From assembly GCF_003260095.1 (NCBI RefSeq), contig NZ_PTPX01000001.1:1-64000 (forward strand): DNA of 64,000 nucleotides. Reading direction: 5' to 3'. The notes beneath the pieces are model-generated. The model searched no databases. It saw nothing but the letters and a program-made list of their open reading frames with translations, and was not told where the DNA came from. This stretch comes from Glaesserella australis. GTDB lineage: Bacteria; Pseudomonadota; Gammaproteobacteria; Enterobacterales; Pasteurellaceae. Every line of letters begins with the position of its first letter. The stretch's first letter is position 1. The position numbers and the translations under genes are program-made. Shown one piece after another: positions 36,192-48,016 of the stretch.

Positions 36192-38017
36192 TCATTTACT
36201 CCTTGTACAAGTTGTTTCATCATCGCAATTTGGTTATTACGTAATTTACCTTGTTCATCTCTTCCAACGAAAATTTTAAACATTGCTCCCCCTTGATGAT
36301 TGATAAAATTGAGAGATGCAGTTTGTTTACCCATAAATGGACGTTCAATGAAATAAATAGCAGCACAATTTTCATAGCGTAGATGTCCATGAATTCCACC
36401 GGTTTCATTATGATCGAAATTGTAAAATCCTCGCCCGATCTTACCGCTTGGAATAAGCCCAGTTACTTCCATCACGGCATCGGTAGTGTGAGTGATAAAG
36501 GTGGTTGGCTCAGTGAGTGTAGAAAGTGCTTGCATGATTTCAACGAAGCGGCTGCCATCGGTTTTGATGACCATGTGACTTGGCAAACATTGAATTACGT
36601 CTTCCATACTGCACTGATGCATGCCAGCTAACATTTCTAAAATCTGTCCAGCATTTTCTGAAAGTGATTGAGTTAAAACATGACGTTGTTCTTCAGTGAG
36701 TTTCATTACTTTAGGTTCTCCATCTGTTTGAGTGGGTAGTGTTAGCATTAATTTACGTACAAGCGTTGGCGACCAGTAACGTCCACTTGTATTTAATCGG
36801 GCGATCCCTTGCTCATCTATCTGTAATAGAGCGAGATCTTGCCACTGTTGTAGCAATTTTTTGGCTTTAGGATGATTTGCGAAAAGTTTTGTATCTAAGT
36901 AACCTAATTCAAGACTGTACTGCACTTGACCTAATAGGGATTTATGTTCACCGTGTTGGCTGAAAAAAGAGAGTGCTTTTTGTTGTGGTGGTGTTTCTAA
37001 GTAGCGTTTTAAGTCGCTTTGTACTTGATAACTATATCCCCCTAAATTTCCACCAGCTCCTGAACCAAATGCTAAGCAAGGCATATTGGCTTTAACCAGA
37101 CTATTGTAACGATTACGCTCCTTGCGTGTTGGGAAAGCAAAATGGTTGTTACTTACTTGCCGCCAACCCTGTTCTTGCAATTTTTCAACAGCATAGGCAT
37201 AGTGCTGAGCTTGAATTTCAAAGCTAGCAGGCTGTGGCAGACTACCGTGTTCAATTAAGCGATTGATTGGTAAAAAAGGATAATTGTTAAAGGCATAAAT
37301 ATCCAAACCAGATAAAGCTAAGGTACAGGCTGTTTCAATATCTTTTGCCCAAATCTCATCAGTTTGGTTAGGCAGACCGAAAATCAGATCCGCGACAATT
37401 ACTGCATCTAATTCACACAGTTGCTGAAGGTAAGCATAAGCTTCTTCGCCTGTATGTTTACGCCCAAGTCGTTTACGAATAGCTGAGTTGAAGGTTTGAA
37501 TCCCGATAGAAATACGATTAACACCCGCTTCAACACAAGCTTTGGCTTTATCTATATCAAAGTGGCTGATGCGACCTTCTAAAGTGACTTCACAATCTTC
37601 AGACAAAGGTAGATATTGATAGCATGCTTTAATCAAACGAACTAAATCTTCCGTATCTAAGGCTGTAGGCGTTCCTCCACCAAAATAGACCGCTTGTATT
37701 TTGCCATTACCTTGCCGAATAGATGCTTCAAAGGCGAGTTCTTCAATTAATTTATCTGTATAGATTTTGCTATATTCTGCTTTCCATGCATTACGATAAA
37801 AACCACAGAAAATACAGTGACTTGCGCAAAATGGAATATGTAGATAGGCTAAACCATCTTCGTTCAAAACGTATGGAGCGTGCTGTTTCCAAAGGCTTTG
37901 CCATTTTTCTTGTGGTACGCTAATCCCACCCCAAATTGGCATTAACGATTGTCGCTCTGGAAAAGCATTTGGTACAGCTTGTGTTTTTTGCCAAGGTATT
38001 GATGTAATCAAGTTCAT
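36188..38017 (-). CDS. fused HutW (radical-SAM haem methyltransferase) and HutX (haem carrier)
   Basis: 609-residue fusion. Residues 1 to about 435 match ChuW/HutW, relatives of HemN/HemW: cluster motif CASHCIFC (Cys64, 68, 71), YFGGGTPTALDTEDL, TLEGRISHF, RISIGIQTF and the HemN-like GNLGGY region. They open haem without oxygen to give anaerobilin. Residues from about 440 match HutX/ChuX haem carriers (GSRFVEIMQAL, TTFITHTTDAVMEVTG, ERPFMGKQTASLNFI, GGAMFKIFVGRD). Elsewhere HutW and HutX are normally separate proteins. An AGGAG ribosome-binding site and a Fur-like box lie upstream; chuY overlaps downstream. Confidence 0.9.
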   Translation of the reverse strand: MNLITSIPWQKTQAVPNAFPERQSLMPIWGGISVPQEKWQSLWKQHAPYVLNEDGLAYLHIPFCASHCIFCGFYRNAWKAEYSKIYTDKLIEELAFEASIRQGNGKIQAVYFGGGTPTALDTEDLVRLIKACYQYLPLSEDCEVTLEGRISHFDIDKAKACVEAGVNRISIGIQTFNSAIRKRLGRKHTGEEAYAYLQQLCELDAVIVADLIFGLPNQTDEIWAKDIETACTLALSGLDIYAFNNYPFLPINRLIEHGSLPQPASFEIQAQHYAYAVEKLQEQGWRQVSNNHFAFPTRKERNRYNSLVKANMPCLAFGSGAGGNLGGYSYQVQSDLKRYLETPPQQKALSFFSQHGEHKSLLGQVQYSLELGYLDTKLFANHPKAKKLLQQWQDLALLQIDEQGIARLNTSGRYWSPTLVRKLMLTLPTQTDGEPKVMKLTEEQRHVLTQSLSENAGQILEMLAGMHQCSMEDVIQCLPSHMVIKTDGSRFVEIMQALSTLTEPTTFITHTTDAVMEVTGLIPSGKIGRGFYNFDHNETGGIHGHLRYENCAAIYFIERPFMGKQTASLNFINHQGGAMFKIFVGRDEQGKLRNNQIAMMKQLVQGVNE

Positions 38018-38062
38018 ATAGTCTCCTTCTAAGAGCCTATTTATACTTGAATTGCAATATAA

Positions 38063-38077
38063 TGATATTGATTATCA
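38063..38077. promoter_or_regulatory. Fur-like box upstream of hutWX-chuY
   Basis: TGATATTGATTATCA matches the 7-1-7 Fur pattern with a perfect right half and 5 of 7 in the left half. It lies 46 bases upstream of the hutWX start codon. Further TGAT / ATCA half-sites overlap it (TTATCATCAATAAT). Confidence 0.75.
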
Positions 38078-38155
38078 TCAATAATATGGGAATAAAATGT
38101 GAGAAATCAATACACAATATTTGAGTTGATAAGATCAGAAGAATTGATTATTTAA

Positions 38156-38182
38156 TAAAAAAGGCACGCCGAAGCGTGCCAA
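38156..38182 (-). terminator. fumC terminator
   Basis: Stem GGCACGC / GCGTGCC with a tight loop; on the minus strand it is followed by a run of T (AAAAAA on the plus strand at its left edge). It ends the fumC transcript 16 bases after the stop codon. Confidence 0.88.
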
Positions 38183-38197
38183 AAAGAGATTTAGAGA

Positions 38198-39592
38198 TTA
38201 TTTCAGGCTTCCCACCATATCTTCAGGGCGTACCCATTCGTCAAATTGTTCAGCAGTTACTAAACCTAAGTTGATCGCTTCTTCTTTGAGAGTTGTACCA
38301 TTTTTGTGTGCAGTTTTTGCAATTTTCGCTGCATTTTCATAGCCGATGTGGGTATTTAATGCAGTAACAAGCATTAGAGATTGGTCTAATTGTTGTTTAA
38401 TGCGTGGATAGTTCGGTTCAATACCCACTGCACAGTGTTCATCAAATGATACACACGCATCGCCTAATAATTGTGCTGATTGTAAGAAGTTGTATGCCAT
38501 TACTGGTTTATACACGTTTAATTGGAAATGACCTTGTGTACCTGCAAATGAGATAGTCACGTCATTACCTAATACTTGAGCACAAACCATTGTCATCGCT
38601 TCGCATTGGGTTGGGTTGACTTTACCTGGCATAATTGATGAGCCAGGTTCATTCTCAGGAATTAAAATTTCGCCGATACCAGAACGAGGACCAGATGCTA
38701 ATAAACGCACATCGTTGGCAATTTTATAAAGTGAAACCGCTAGCTGTTTTAATGCACCGTGGGTTTCGACAATCGCATCGTGAGTCGCTAAGGCTTCAAA
38801 TTTATTTTGTGCGGTCACAAATGGTAAACCAGTGAATTTTGCGATGTAGTCTGCCACTTTCACATCGTAGCCTTTCGGTGTATTTAGCCCAGTACCTACC
38901 GCTGTACCACCTAATGCTAATTCCGCTAAGTGTGGTAAAGTATTTTCTAACGCTTTGATCCCAAAGGCTAATTGTGCTGCATAGGCTGAGAACTCTTGAC
39001 CTAATGTTAATGGCGTTGCGTCCATTAAGTGTGTGCGACCGATTTTCACTACATCTTGGAATGCGGCAGCTTTGTCGGCTAAGGTTTTTTGTAAGCGTTT
39101 GACGCAAGGAAGAGTATGCTCTACCACTTTTTTATACGCTGCAATATGCATTGCCGTTGGGTAGGTGTCATTTGAAGATTGGGATTTATTGACATCATCA
39201 TTTGGGTGAATGATTGATTTTTCGCCTAATTTACCGCCATTTAAAACGTGAGCACGGTTTGAAACCACTTCATTCACGTTCATATTGGACTGCGTACCTG
39301 AACCCGTTTGCCAAATAACAAGCGGGAATTGGTCATCAAGTTTGTTCGCTAAGATTTCATCACAGGCTTGTGCGATTAAATCACGTTTTTCCGCAGAAAG
39401 TACGCCTAAATCGTGATTGGCATAGGCTGCGGCTTTTTTCAAATAACCAAAGGCTTCAATGATTTCAGCAGGCATTGAAGCTTCAGGACCAATTTTGAAA
39501 TTATTGCGTGAACGCTCAGTTTGAGCTGCCCAATATTTATCTGCAGGAACCTGCACTTCGCCCATAGTATCTTTTTCAATACGAAATTCCAT
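38198..39592 (-). CDS. fumC: fumarate hydratase class II
   Basis: Iron-independent fumarase that interconverts fumarate and malate. The 464-residue homotetramer-type protein has [23 protein letters not shown] at the start, the active-site [13 protein letters not shown] and [16 protein letters not shown], and the superfamily signature [15 protein letters not shown]. In an organism that uses fumarate respiration (dcuB) it would supply fumarate from malate. It is a single-gene unit with a possible CRP/FNR site upstream. Confidence 0.98.
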   Translation of the reverse strand: MEFRIEKDTMGEVQVPADKYWAAQTERSRNNFKIGPEASMPAEIIEAFGYLKKAAAYANHDLGVLSAEKRDLIAQACDEILANKLDDQFPLVIWQTGSGTQSNMNVNEVVSNRAHVLNGGKLGEKSIIHPNDDVNKSQSSNDTYPTAMHIAAYKKVVEHTLPCVKRLQKTLADKAAAFQDVVKIGRTHLMDATPLTLGQEFSAYAAQLAFGIKALENTLPHLAELALGGTAVGTGLNTPKGYDVKVADYIAKFTGLPFVTAQNKFEALATHDAIVETHGALKQLAVSLYKIANDVRLLASGPRSGIGEILIPENEPGSSIMPGKVNPTQCEAMTMVCAQVLGNDVTISFAGTQGHFQLNVYKPVMAYNFLQSAQLLGDACVSFDEHCAVGIEPNYPRIKQQLDQSLMLVTALNTHIGYENAAKIAKTAHKNGTTLKEEAINLGLVTAEQFDEWVRPEDMVGSLK

Positions 39593-39706
39593 GGTGTTCT
39601 CCTAAGTTGATATAAAAATTAAGATGATAAATCGTTGAAATCGTAACATTCCATAAGTTAGAAAGGAATCAAAAGAAGGGGGAATCTTCTTACTTTTTGT
39701 GTTTTT

Positions 39707-39722
39707 TGTGATATGGATCATA
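39707..39722. promoter_or_regulatory. CRP/FNR-like site upstream of fumC
   Basis: TGTGATATGGATCATA matches the CRP core in 9 of 10 positions and also contains TGAT-ATGG-ATCA, the FNR core spacing. It lies 115 bases upstream of the fumC start and 15 bases from the sxy stop. Which factor binds cannot be told from sequence. Confidence 0.5.
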
Positions 39723-39736
39723 AATTTAGAACATCA

Positions 39737-40378
39737 CTATTTTATGGTGAAACGCTTACGTAAACCGGCTGCGTATAATGCGCTATTTGTTTCTTGTAAT
39801 AGTGCTATTTTTTCCTGCTCTGATAATGTGTAGATATATTGATGCCTGATTGCCCCATGTAATCTAAATAACATCATTTGGTCAACATCAATACCGATTT
39901 TCACAAGATTAACAAAGATAGCAATTTCACCTTGTGCCATTAGCTCACTAGGAGACGTTATTCCTAGTTTTTTTAATGTTCTTTCAAGTTGGATATTCAT
40001 GTTAGGTAAGGAACGTATGTATTGTTTTTTTCTGGAGTAATTTAATTGACGTGTATGAGAAATAGATTTGATACTTTGTTTGAACCAATGGGAATAAGAG
40101 AATAAATTAGTCATCATTTCTTCGGGTAAGAGATAAAAAGTTTTAGAATTTATGCCGTAGCGTTCATCACGCAAACGAGTTATTTGGGGATATTGGTTAA
40201 GTTCATGTAAATATTCCTTAGGTATATGGAGATAAAAGTGTCCATTTTTATAGAGTGCGAACATAATCTCATCTTTCATAATACCGTAGTAAGAGAAATA
40301 AGTTTTGGCTGTTGTATGACCAATAATTGGATAGAGTTGATCGCGGACATGTTGTGTTTGTACATCAATGTATTTCAT
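39737..40378 (-). CDS. sxy: competence regulator Sxy (TfoX)
   Basis: 213-residue activator of natural transformation; with CRP it turns on the competence regulon at CRP-S sites. It shows the TfoX N-terminal domain (FSYYGIMKDEIMFALYKNGHFYLHIP) and the C-terminal helical domain (LERTLKKLGITSPSELMAQGEIAIFVNLVKIG). The length fits H. influenzae Sxy (217). A TGAGGT ribosome-binding site lies in a leader that can fold in two ways, as in H. influenzae, where the sxy mRNA structure limits translation. Confidence 0.95.
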   Translation of the reverse strand: MKYIDVQTQHVRDQLYPIIGHTTAKTYFSYYGIMKDEIMFALYKNGHFYLHIPKEYLHELNQYPQITRLRDERYGINSKTFYLLPEEMMTNLFSYSHWFKQSIKSISHTRQLNYSRKKQYIRSLPNMNIQLERTLKKLGITSPSELMAQGEIAIFVNLVKIGIDVDQMMLFRLHGAIRHQYIYTLSEQEKIALLQETNSALYAAGLRKRFTIK

Positions 40379-40386
40379 AAAAAGAC

Positions 40387-40506
40387 CTCATGGTAACGCT
40401 ATATTTTTACACTATTGATATATGAGCATGGCTCAGTGAGATAATCGCCTTTAGAGATAGGGTAATGCAATCAAATGGAGTGAATTTTTTTGTGACATTC
40501 GTCGAA
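40387..40506 (-). promoter_or_regulatory. sxy promoter, CRP-like site and foldable leader
   Basis: A CRP-like site (TGTGA-CATTCG-TCGAA, plus strand, 40491-40506) is followed on the minus strand by -35 TTGCAT (40465-40470) and -10 GATTAT (40441-40446) with an 18-base spacer. The CRP centre would be about 64 bases before the start, and the leader about 56 bases. In the leader, TGAGC/GCTCA can form a tight hairpin (40423-40435), while CTCAT can instead pair with the ATGAG that overlaps the ribosome-binding site (40387-40391). Promoter and switch are inference. Confidence 0.55.
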
Positions 40507-40618
40507 AAATTAGAAAAAAGTTTGGTAAATAGTATGAAAAATGTGCATTGGTGAAAATTTCATCTTGGAAAAGAACTCGAAAAATGAAGTGGCACTTTCT
40601 TAGTTAGTGAAATTTTTC

Positions 40619-40647
40619 TTGCTAACAGTTTTTTAATTGTGTAGAAT
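40619..40647 (+). promoter_or_regulatory. S10 operon promoter
   Basis: TTGCTA, 17-base spacer, TAGAAT. Transcription would start near 40654, about 187 bases before rpsJ, like the long S10 leader of enterobacteria. The AT-rich stretch between the sxy control region and this promoter (40507-40618) holds no gene. Confidence 0.8.
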
Positions 40648-40653
40648 TTTAAA

Positions 40654-41152
<499 letters not shown>

Positions 41153-41168
41153 TTAAGAGGTTATTACA

Positions 41169-41795
41169 ATGATTGGTTTAGTCGGTCGTAAAGTTGGTAT
41201 GACCCGTATCTTCAATGAAGACGGCGTGTCAGTTCCAGTTACCGTTATCGAAATCGAAGCCAACCGTGTGACTCAAGTTAAAACTCTTGAAAACGATGGC
41301 TATACTGCAGTTCAAGTTACTACTGGCTCTAAAAAAGCAAGTCGTGTAACTAAGCCTGAAGCAGGTCATTTCGTTAAAGCAGGTGTTGAAGCTGGTCGCG
41401 GTTTATGGGAATTTCGTACTGAAGGTGAAGAATTCACTTTAGGTCAAGAAATCAACGTAGACATCTTCACAGATGTTAAAAAAGTCGATGTTACTGGTAC
41501 ATCAAAAGGTAAAGGTTTCCAAGGTGGTGTTAAACGTTGGAACTTCCGTACTCAAGATGCTACACACGGTAACTCTTTATCACACCGTGTACTTGGTTCT
41601 ATTGGTCAAAACCAAACTCCAGGTCGTGTGTTTAAAGGTAAAAAAATGGCAGGACACTTAGGTGCTGAGCGTGTAACCGTTCAATCACTTGAAGTTGTTC
41701 GTGTAGATGCTGAGCGTAAATTATTATTAGTGAAAGGTTCTGTACCTGGTGCAACTAATAGTGATGTTATTGTTAAACCAGCAGTTAAAGCATAA
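41169..41795 (+). CDS. rplC: 50S ribosomal protein L3
   Basis: 208-residue assembly-initiator protein near the peptidyl transferase centre. It begins [15 protein letters not shown], and the [12 protein letters not shown] and [23 protein letters not shown] loop reaches into the ribosome core. The glutamine in the GQNQTPG loop is the known PrmB methylation site. It follows rpsJ by 16 bases. Confidence 0.99.
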   Translation: MIGLVGRKVGMTRIFNEDGVSVPVTVIEIEANRVTQVKTLENDGYTAVQVTTGSKKASRVTKPEAGHFVKAGVEAGRGLWEFRTEGEEFTLGQEINVDIFTDVKKVDVTGTSKGKGFQGGVKRWNFRTQDATHGNSLSHRVLGSIGQNQTPGRVFKGKKMAGHLGAERVTVQSLEVVRVDAERKLLLVKGSVPGATNSDVIVKPAVKA

Positions 41796-41810
41796 GTCTA
41801 GGAGATAGAG

Positions 41811-42413
41811 ATGGAATTACAAGTTGTAGGTGCTAACGCACTAGCTGTTTCTGAAACTACCTTCGGACGTGAGTTTAACGAAGCGTTAATCCACCAAGTA
41901 GTTGTTGCATACGCAGCAGGTGCTCGTCAGGGTACACGCGCACAAAAAACTCGTGCTGAAGTGTCTGGTTCAGGCAAAAAACCTTGGCGTCAAAAAGGTA
42001 CAGGTCGTGCTCGTTCAGGTGATATCAAATCACCAATCTGGCGTTCAGGTGGTGTAACTTTCGCAGCGAAACCACAAGATCACAGCCAAAAAGTGAACAA
42101 GAAAATGTACCGTGGTGCAATCAAAAGCATTCTTTCTGAATTAGTTCGTCAAGACCGTTTGGTTATTGTTGAGAAATTCGAAATCGATGCACCAAAAACC
42201 AAAGTTTTAGTACAAAAATTAAAAGATATGGCGTTAACTGACGCTCTTATCATCACTGCAAGCTTAGATGAGAACCTATTCTTAGCAGCACGTAACTTAT
42301 ACAAAGTTGATGTTCGTGATGTTCAAGGTATCGATCCAGTAAGCTTAATCGCTTTCGATAAAGTGGTTATCACTGTTGATGCAGTAAAACAAATTGAGGA
42401 GATGTTAGCATGA
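41811..42413 (+). CDS. rplD: 50S ribosomal protein L4
   Basis: 200-residue protein of the peptide exit tunnel. The extended loop [35 protein letters not shown] is intact, with no sign of macrolide-resistance insertions or deletions. It is also the probable repressor that acts on the S10 leader. The stop overlaps the rplW start (ATGA). Confidence 0.99.
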   Translation: MELQVVGANALAVSETTFGREFNEALIHQVVVAYAAGARQGTRAQKTRAEVSGSGKKPWRQKGTGRARSGDIKSPIWRSGGVTFAAKPQDHSQKVNKKMYRGAIKSILSELVRQDRLVIVEKFEIDAPKTKVLVQKLKDMALTDALIITASLDENLFLAARNLYKVDVRDVQGIDPVSLIAFDKVVITVDAVKQIEEMLA

Positions 42414-42715
42414 TTCAACAAGAACGTTTGCTAAAAGTGCTTAAAGCACCACATATCTCTGAGAAAGCGACAAATAACGCAGAAAAAGGTAACACAATCG
42501 TATTCAAAGTCGCATTAGACGCTAATAAAGTGGAAATTGCGAACGCGGTTGAACAACTTTTCGAAGTTAAAGTAGATTCTGTACGTACAGTGGTTGTTAA
42601 AGGTAAAACTAAACGTCACGGTGCAAAATCAGGTCGTCGTAGTGACTGGAAAAAAGCTTATGTAACTCTTCAAGAAGGTCAATCACTTGACTTCGTTGAA
42701 GGTGCGGCAGAGTAA
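42410..42715 (+). CDS. rplW: 50S ribosomal protein L23
   Basis: 101-residue protein at the tunnel exit that docks trigger factor and SRP. It contains [20 protein letters not shown] and the C-terminal [18 protein letters not shown] extension. Translationally coupled to rplD by a 4-base overlap. Confidence 0.99.
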   Translation: MIQQERLLKVLKAPHISEKATNNAEKGNTIVFKVALDANKVEIANAVEQLFEVKVDSVRTVVVKGKTKRHGAKSGRRSDWKKAYVTLQEGQSLDFVEGAAE

Positions 42716-42735
42716 TTTCGGAGGAATAGAAAACT

Positions 42736-43557
42736 ATGGCTATCGTTAAATGTAAGCCGACCTCCGCTGGTCGTCGTCATGTAGTTAAAGTTGTTAACAC
42801 TGAGCTTCACAAAGGTAAACCTTTTGCAGCACTTTTAGATACTAAATCTAAAACCGGTGGTCGTAACAACTTAGGTCGTATCACTACTCGTCACATTGGT
42901 GGCGGACACAAACAACACTACCGTCTAATTGACTTCAAACGTAACAAATTAGACATTCCAGCTGTTGTTGAGCGTTTAGAGTACGATCCAAACCGTTCTG
43001 CGAATATCGCATTAGTACTTTATAAAGATGGTGAACGCCGTTATATCTTAGCACCAAAAGGTTTAGCTGCTGGTGATACGATCCAAGCGGGTGCTTCAGC
43101 GCCAATTAAAGTAGGTAACTCATTACCAATGCGTAACATCCCAGTCGGTTCTACTGTTCATAACGTAGAATTGAAACCAGGTAAAGGCGGTCAAATCGCT
43201 CGTTCTGCTGGTGCATATGTACAAATTATCGCACGTGAAGGTAACTATGTAACTTTACGTCTTCGTTCAGGCGAAATGCGTAAAGTGTTAGCGGAATGTT
43301 CTGCAACTATCGGTGAAGTCGGTAACTCAGAGCATATGCTTCGCGTACTTGGTAAAGCAGGTGCAAACCGTTGGAGAGGTATTCGTCCAACTGTTCGTGG
43401 TACTGCGATGAACCCGGTAGACCACCCACACGGTGGTGGTGAAGGTCGTAACTTCGGTAAACACCCTGTTACACCTTGGGGCGTTCAAACCAAAGGTAAG
43501 AAAACTCGTCACAACAAACGTACTGATAAATTCATCGTACGTCGTCGTGGCAAATAA
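42736..43557 (+). CDS. rplB: 50S ribosomal protein L2
   Basis: 273-residue protein required for subunit association and the peptidyl transferase site. It carries [20 protein letters not shown] at the N-terminal side and the conserved C-terminal [26 protein letters not shown] containing the key histidine. Standard length and order. Confidence 0.99.
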   Translation: MAIVKCKPTSAGRRHVVKVVNTELHKGKPFAALLDTKSKTGGRNNLGRITTRHIGGGHKQHYRLIDFKRNKLDIPAVVERLEYDPNRSANIALVLYKDGERRYILAPKGLAAGDTIQAGASAPIKVGNSLPMRNIPVGSTVHNVELKPGKGGQIARSAGAYVQIIAREGNYVTLRLRSGEMRKVLAECSATIGEVGNSEHMLRVLGKAGANRWRGIRPTVRGTAMNPVDHPHGGGEGRNFGKHPVTPWGVQTKGKKTRHNKRTDKFIVRRRGK

Positions 43558-43582
43558 TTTTTTAATTAATTAAAGAGGATAA

Positions 43583-43861
<279 letters not shown>

Positions 43862-43868
43862 GAGGTAA

Positions 43869-44204
<336 letters not shown>

Positions 44205-44221
44205 TCAGTAGGAGAATAGCA

Positions 44222-44926
44222 ATGGGTCAGAAAGTACATCCACATGGTATTCGCCTTGGCATTGTTAAGCCTTGGAGCTCTACTTGGTTCGCGAATACAC
44301 AAGATTTCGCTGATAACTTAGAAGGCGATTTCAAAGTACGTCAATTTTTAAACAAAGAGTTAGCGAACGCGTCTGTATCTCGTATCACTATCGAGCGTCC
44401 AGCAAAAAGCATTCGTGTAACTATTCACACAGCTCGTCCAGGTATCGTTATCGGTAAAAAAGGCGAAGATGTTGAAAAATTAAGAAACGCAGTATCAAAA
44501 ATCGCTGGCGTTCCTGCACAAATCAACATTTCTGAAGTGAAAAAACCAGAGCTAGATGCAAAATTAGTTGCAGATAGCATCGCAGCTCAACTTGAGCGTC
44601 GTGTTATGTTCCGTCGTGCAATGAAACGTGCGGTACAAAATGCAATGCGTTTAGGTGCTAAAGGTATCAAAGTTGAAGTTAGCGGTCGTTTAGGTGGTGC
44701 AGAAATCGCACGTTCAGAATGGTATCGTGAAGGTCGCGTACCTCTACATACTCTTCGTGCGGACATCGATTATAACACTGCAGAAGCTCACACAACTTAC
44801 GGCGTAATCGGCGTGAAAGTGTGGATCTTCAAAGGTGAAATTCTTGGTGGTATGGCTGCAGTGATTGAATCTGAGAAAGAACCAGCGGCACAGCCTAAAA
44901 AGCCAGCTCGCAAAGGTCGTAAATAA
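44222..44926 (+). CDS. rpsC: 30S ribosomal protein S3
   Basis: 234-residue protein at the mRNA entry site with helicase activity. It has an N-terminal KH domain with [13 protein letters not shown] and a C-terminal S3 domain with [27 protein letters not shown]. The tail [17 protein letters not shown] is basic, as usual. Confidence 0.99.
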   Translation: MGQKVHPHGIRLGIVKPWSSTWFANTQDFADNLEGDFKVRQFLNKELANASVSRITIERPAKSIRVTIHTARPGIVIGKKGEDVEKLRNAVSKIAGVPAQINISEVKKPELDAKLVADSIAAQLERRVMFRRAMKRAVQNAMRLGAKGIKVEVSGRLGGAEIARSEWYREGRVPLHTLRADIDYNTAEAHTTYGVIGVKVWIFKGEILGGMAAVIESEKEPAAQPKKPARKGRK

Positions 44927-44938
44927 GGAGATCACTGA

Positions 44939-45348
<410 letters not shown>

Positions 45349-45349
<1 letters not shown>

Positions 45350-45540
45350 TGAAAGCTCAAGAACTACGTAACAAAAGTGTTGAAGAGCTGAATGGTGAAT
45401 TAGTGAACCTTTTAGGTGAACAGTTCAAATTGCGTATGCAAGCAGCCACCGGTCAGCTTCAACAAACCCACCAGTTAAAACAAGTGCGTCGTAGCATTGC
45501 ACAAGTTAAAACTGTATTAACCGAAAAGGCGGGTGAGTAA
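45349..45540 (+). CDS. rpmC: 50S ribosomal protein L29
   Basis: 63-residue two-helix protein next to L23 at the tunnel exit ([22 protein letters not shown]). It is coupled at both ends: its start overlaps the rplP stop and its stop overlaps the rpsQ start, each as TAATG. Confidence 0.99.
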
Positions 45541-45794
45541 TGACTGATAAAATTCGTACAGTACAAGGTAAAGTTGTTAGCGACAAAATGGACAAATCAT
45601 TTGTTGTTGCTATCGAACGCACGGTAAAACACCCAATTTACGGTAAATTTATCCGTCGTACGACTAAATTACACGTACACGATGAAAACAACGAAGCTAA
45701 ATTAGGCGATGTCGTTGAAGTAAAAGAGTGTCGTCCACTCTCTAAAACGAAATCACATACTTTAGTTCGTATCGTTGAAAAAGCAGTAGCTTAA
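45540..45794 (+). CDS. rpsQ: 30S ribosomal protein S17
   Basis: 84-residue OB-fold primary 16S rRNA binder ([41 protein letters not shown]). It is the last gene of the S10 operon; a terminator follows 18 bases later, so the next cluster is transcribed separately. Confidence 0.99.
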   Translation: MTDKIRTVQGKVVSDKMDKSFVVAIERTVKHPIYGKFIRRTTKLHVHDENNEAKLGDVVEVKECRPLSKTKSHTLVRIVEKAVA

Positions 45795-45811
45795 TCAACA
45801 ATATAAAATCT

Positions 45812-45845
45812 AAAAGCCCTTGCAATTGCAGGGGCTTTTAATTTA
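45812..45845 (+). terminator. S10 operon terminator
   Basis: AAAAGCCC and GGGCTTTT pair around TTGCAATTGCAG, itself palindromic, with T-rich sequence after. An uptake-signal core (ACAAGCGGTCTGATTTT) begins just downstream at 45845. Confidence 0.85.
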
Positions 45846-45900
45846 CAAGCGGTCTGATTTTCTACATTTTCTGCAAATCTATGAATTGTCTAAAATTCAG

Positions 45901-45930
45901 TTGATCTTGCCGCTTGAGTTGCGATATAAT
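45901..45930 (+). promoter_or_regulatory. spc operon promoter
   Basis: TTGATC (-35), 18-base spacer, TATAAT (-10), ahead of rplN. A uptake-like core (TGCCGCTTGAG) lies inside the spacer. The start of transcription would be near 45937. Confidence 0.75.
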
Positions 45931-45935
45931 CCGCA

Positions 45936-45985
45936 TCCTATTTGCATAGGGCAAGTAGGTTCGTCCCGAAAGGGTGTTTTTTATT
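45936..45985 (+). promoter_or_regulatory. rplN leader with terminator-like hairpin
   Basis: Two small hairpins lie in the leader: CCTAT/ATAGG (about 45937-45950) and CCC-GAAA-GGG with a GNRA-type loop, followed by TGTTTTTTATTTT. The second resembles a weak attenuator 17 bases before rplN. E. coli regulates the spc operon by S8 binding inside rplE rather than through such a leader. Confidence 0.45.
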
Positions 45986-45989
45986 TTAA

Positions 45990-46373
<384 letters not shown>

Positions 46374-46385
46374 GGAGAGAATGTA

Positions 46386-47254
<869 letters not shown>

Positions 47255-47265
47255 GGTAGGTTATC

Positions 47266-47571
47266 GTGGCAAAACAATCAATGATTGCACGTGACGTAAA
47301 ACGTGCGAAATTAGCTGATAAATTCTACGCTAAACGTGAAGAATTAAAGAAAATCATCTCTGATGTTAATTCTTCAGATGAAGATCGTTGGGCAGCAGTG
47401 TTAAAGTTACAAACTTTACCACGTGATTCAAGCCCGATCCGTCAGCGTAACCGTTGCCGCCAAACTGGTCGTCCACACGGTGTACTTCGTAAGTTTGGTT
47501 TAAGCCGTATTAAGGTGCGTGAAGCTGCAATGCGTGGCGAAATTCCAGGCCTTAAGAAAGCAAGCTGGTAA
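47266..47571 (+). CDS. rpsN: 30S ribosomal protein S14, zinc-independent form
   Basis: 101-residue protein with a GTG start codon and AGGTAGGTT upstream. It is the long form without the CxxC zinc knuckles: the relevant region reads [25 protein letters not shown] with a single cysteine. Standard spc position. Confidence 0.98.
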   Translation: MAKQSMIARDVKRAKLADKFYAKREELKKIISDVNSSDEDRWAAVLKLQTLPRDSSPIRQRNRCRQTGRPHGVLRKFGLSRIKVREAAMRGEIPGLKKASW

Positions 47572-47607
47572 TAACCTCTTTTAATTTGGAATCATGGGAG
47601 TAAATAC

Positions 47608-48000
47608 ATGAGCATGCAAGATCCAATCGCAGATATGCTGACCCGTATTCGTAACGGTCAAGCTGCGAATAAAGTTGCAATCAGTATGCCTTCATCTAAG
47701 TTAAAAGTTGCTATTGCAAGCGTTTTAGCTGAAGAAGGTTATGTTGAGAGCTTCAAAGTTGTTGAAGGTTCAAAACCTGAATTGGAAATCACTTTAAAAT
47801 ATTTCCAAAACAAACCAGTTGTAGAAAGTATCCAACGTGTAAGCCGTCCTGGTCTTCGTATTTATAAACGTAAAGACGAATTACCAAAAGTAATGGGTGG
47901 TTTAGGTATCGCAGTAGTTTCTACATCTAAAGGTGTAATGACCGACCGTGCAGCGCGTCAAGCGGGTCTCGGCGGTGAAATTATCTGTTACGTAGCATAA
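47608..48000 (+). CDS. rpsH: 30S ribosomal protein S8
   Basis: 130-residue primary 16S rRNA binder ([23 protein letters not shown]-terminal [26 protein letters not shown]). It is the translational repressor of the spc operon in E. coli. Confidence 0.99.
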   Translation: MSMQDPIADMLTRIRNGQAANKVAISMPSSKLKVAIASVLAEEGYVESFKVVEGSKPELEITLKYFQNKPVVESIQRVSRPGLRIYKRKDELPKVMGGLGIAVVSTSKGVMTDRAARQAGLGGEIICYVA

Positions 48001-48016
48001 TAGTGAGGTAGGAAAA

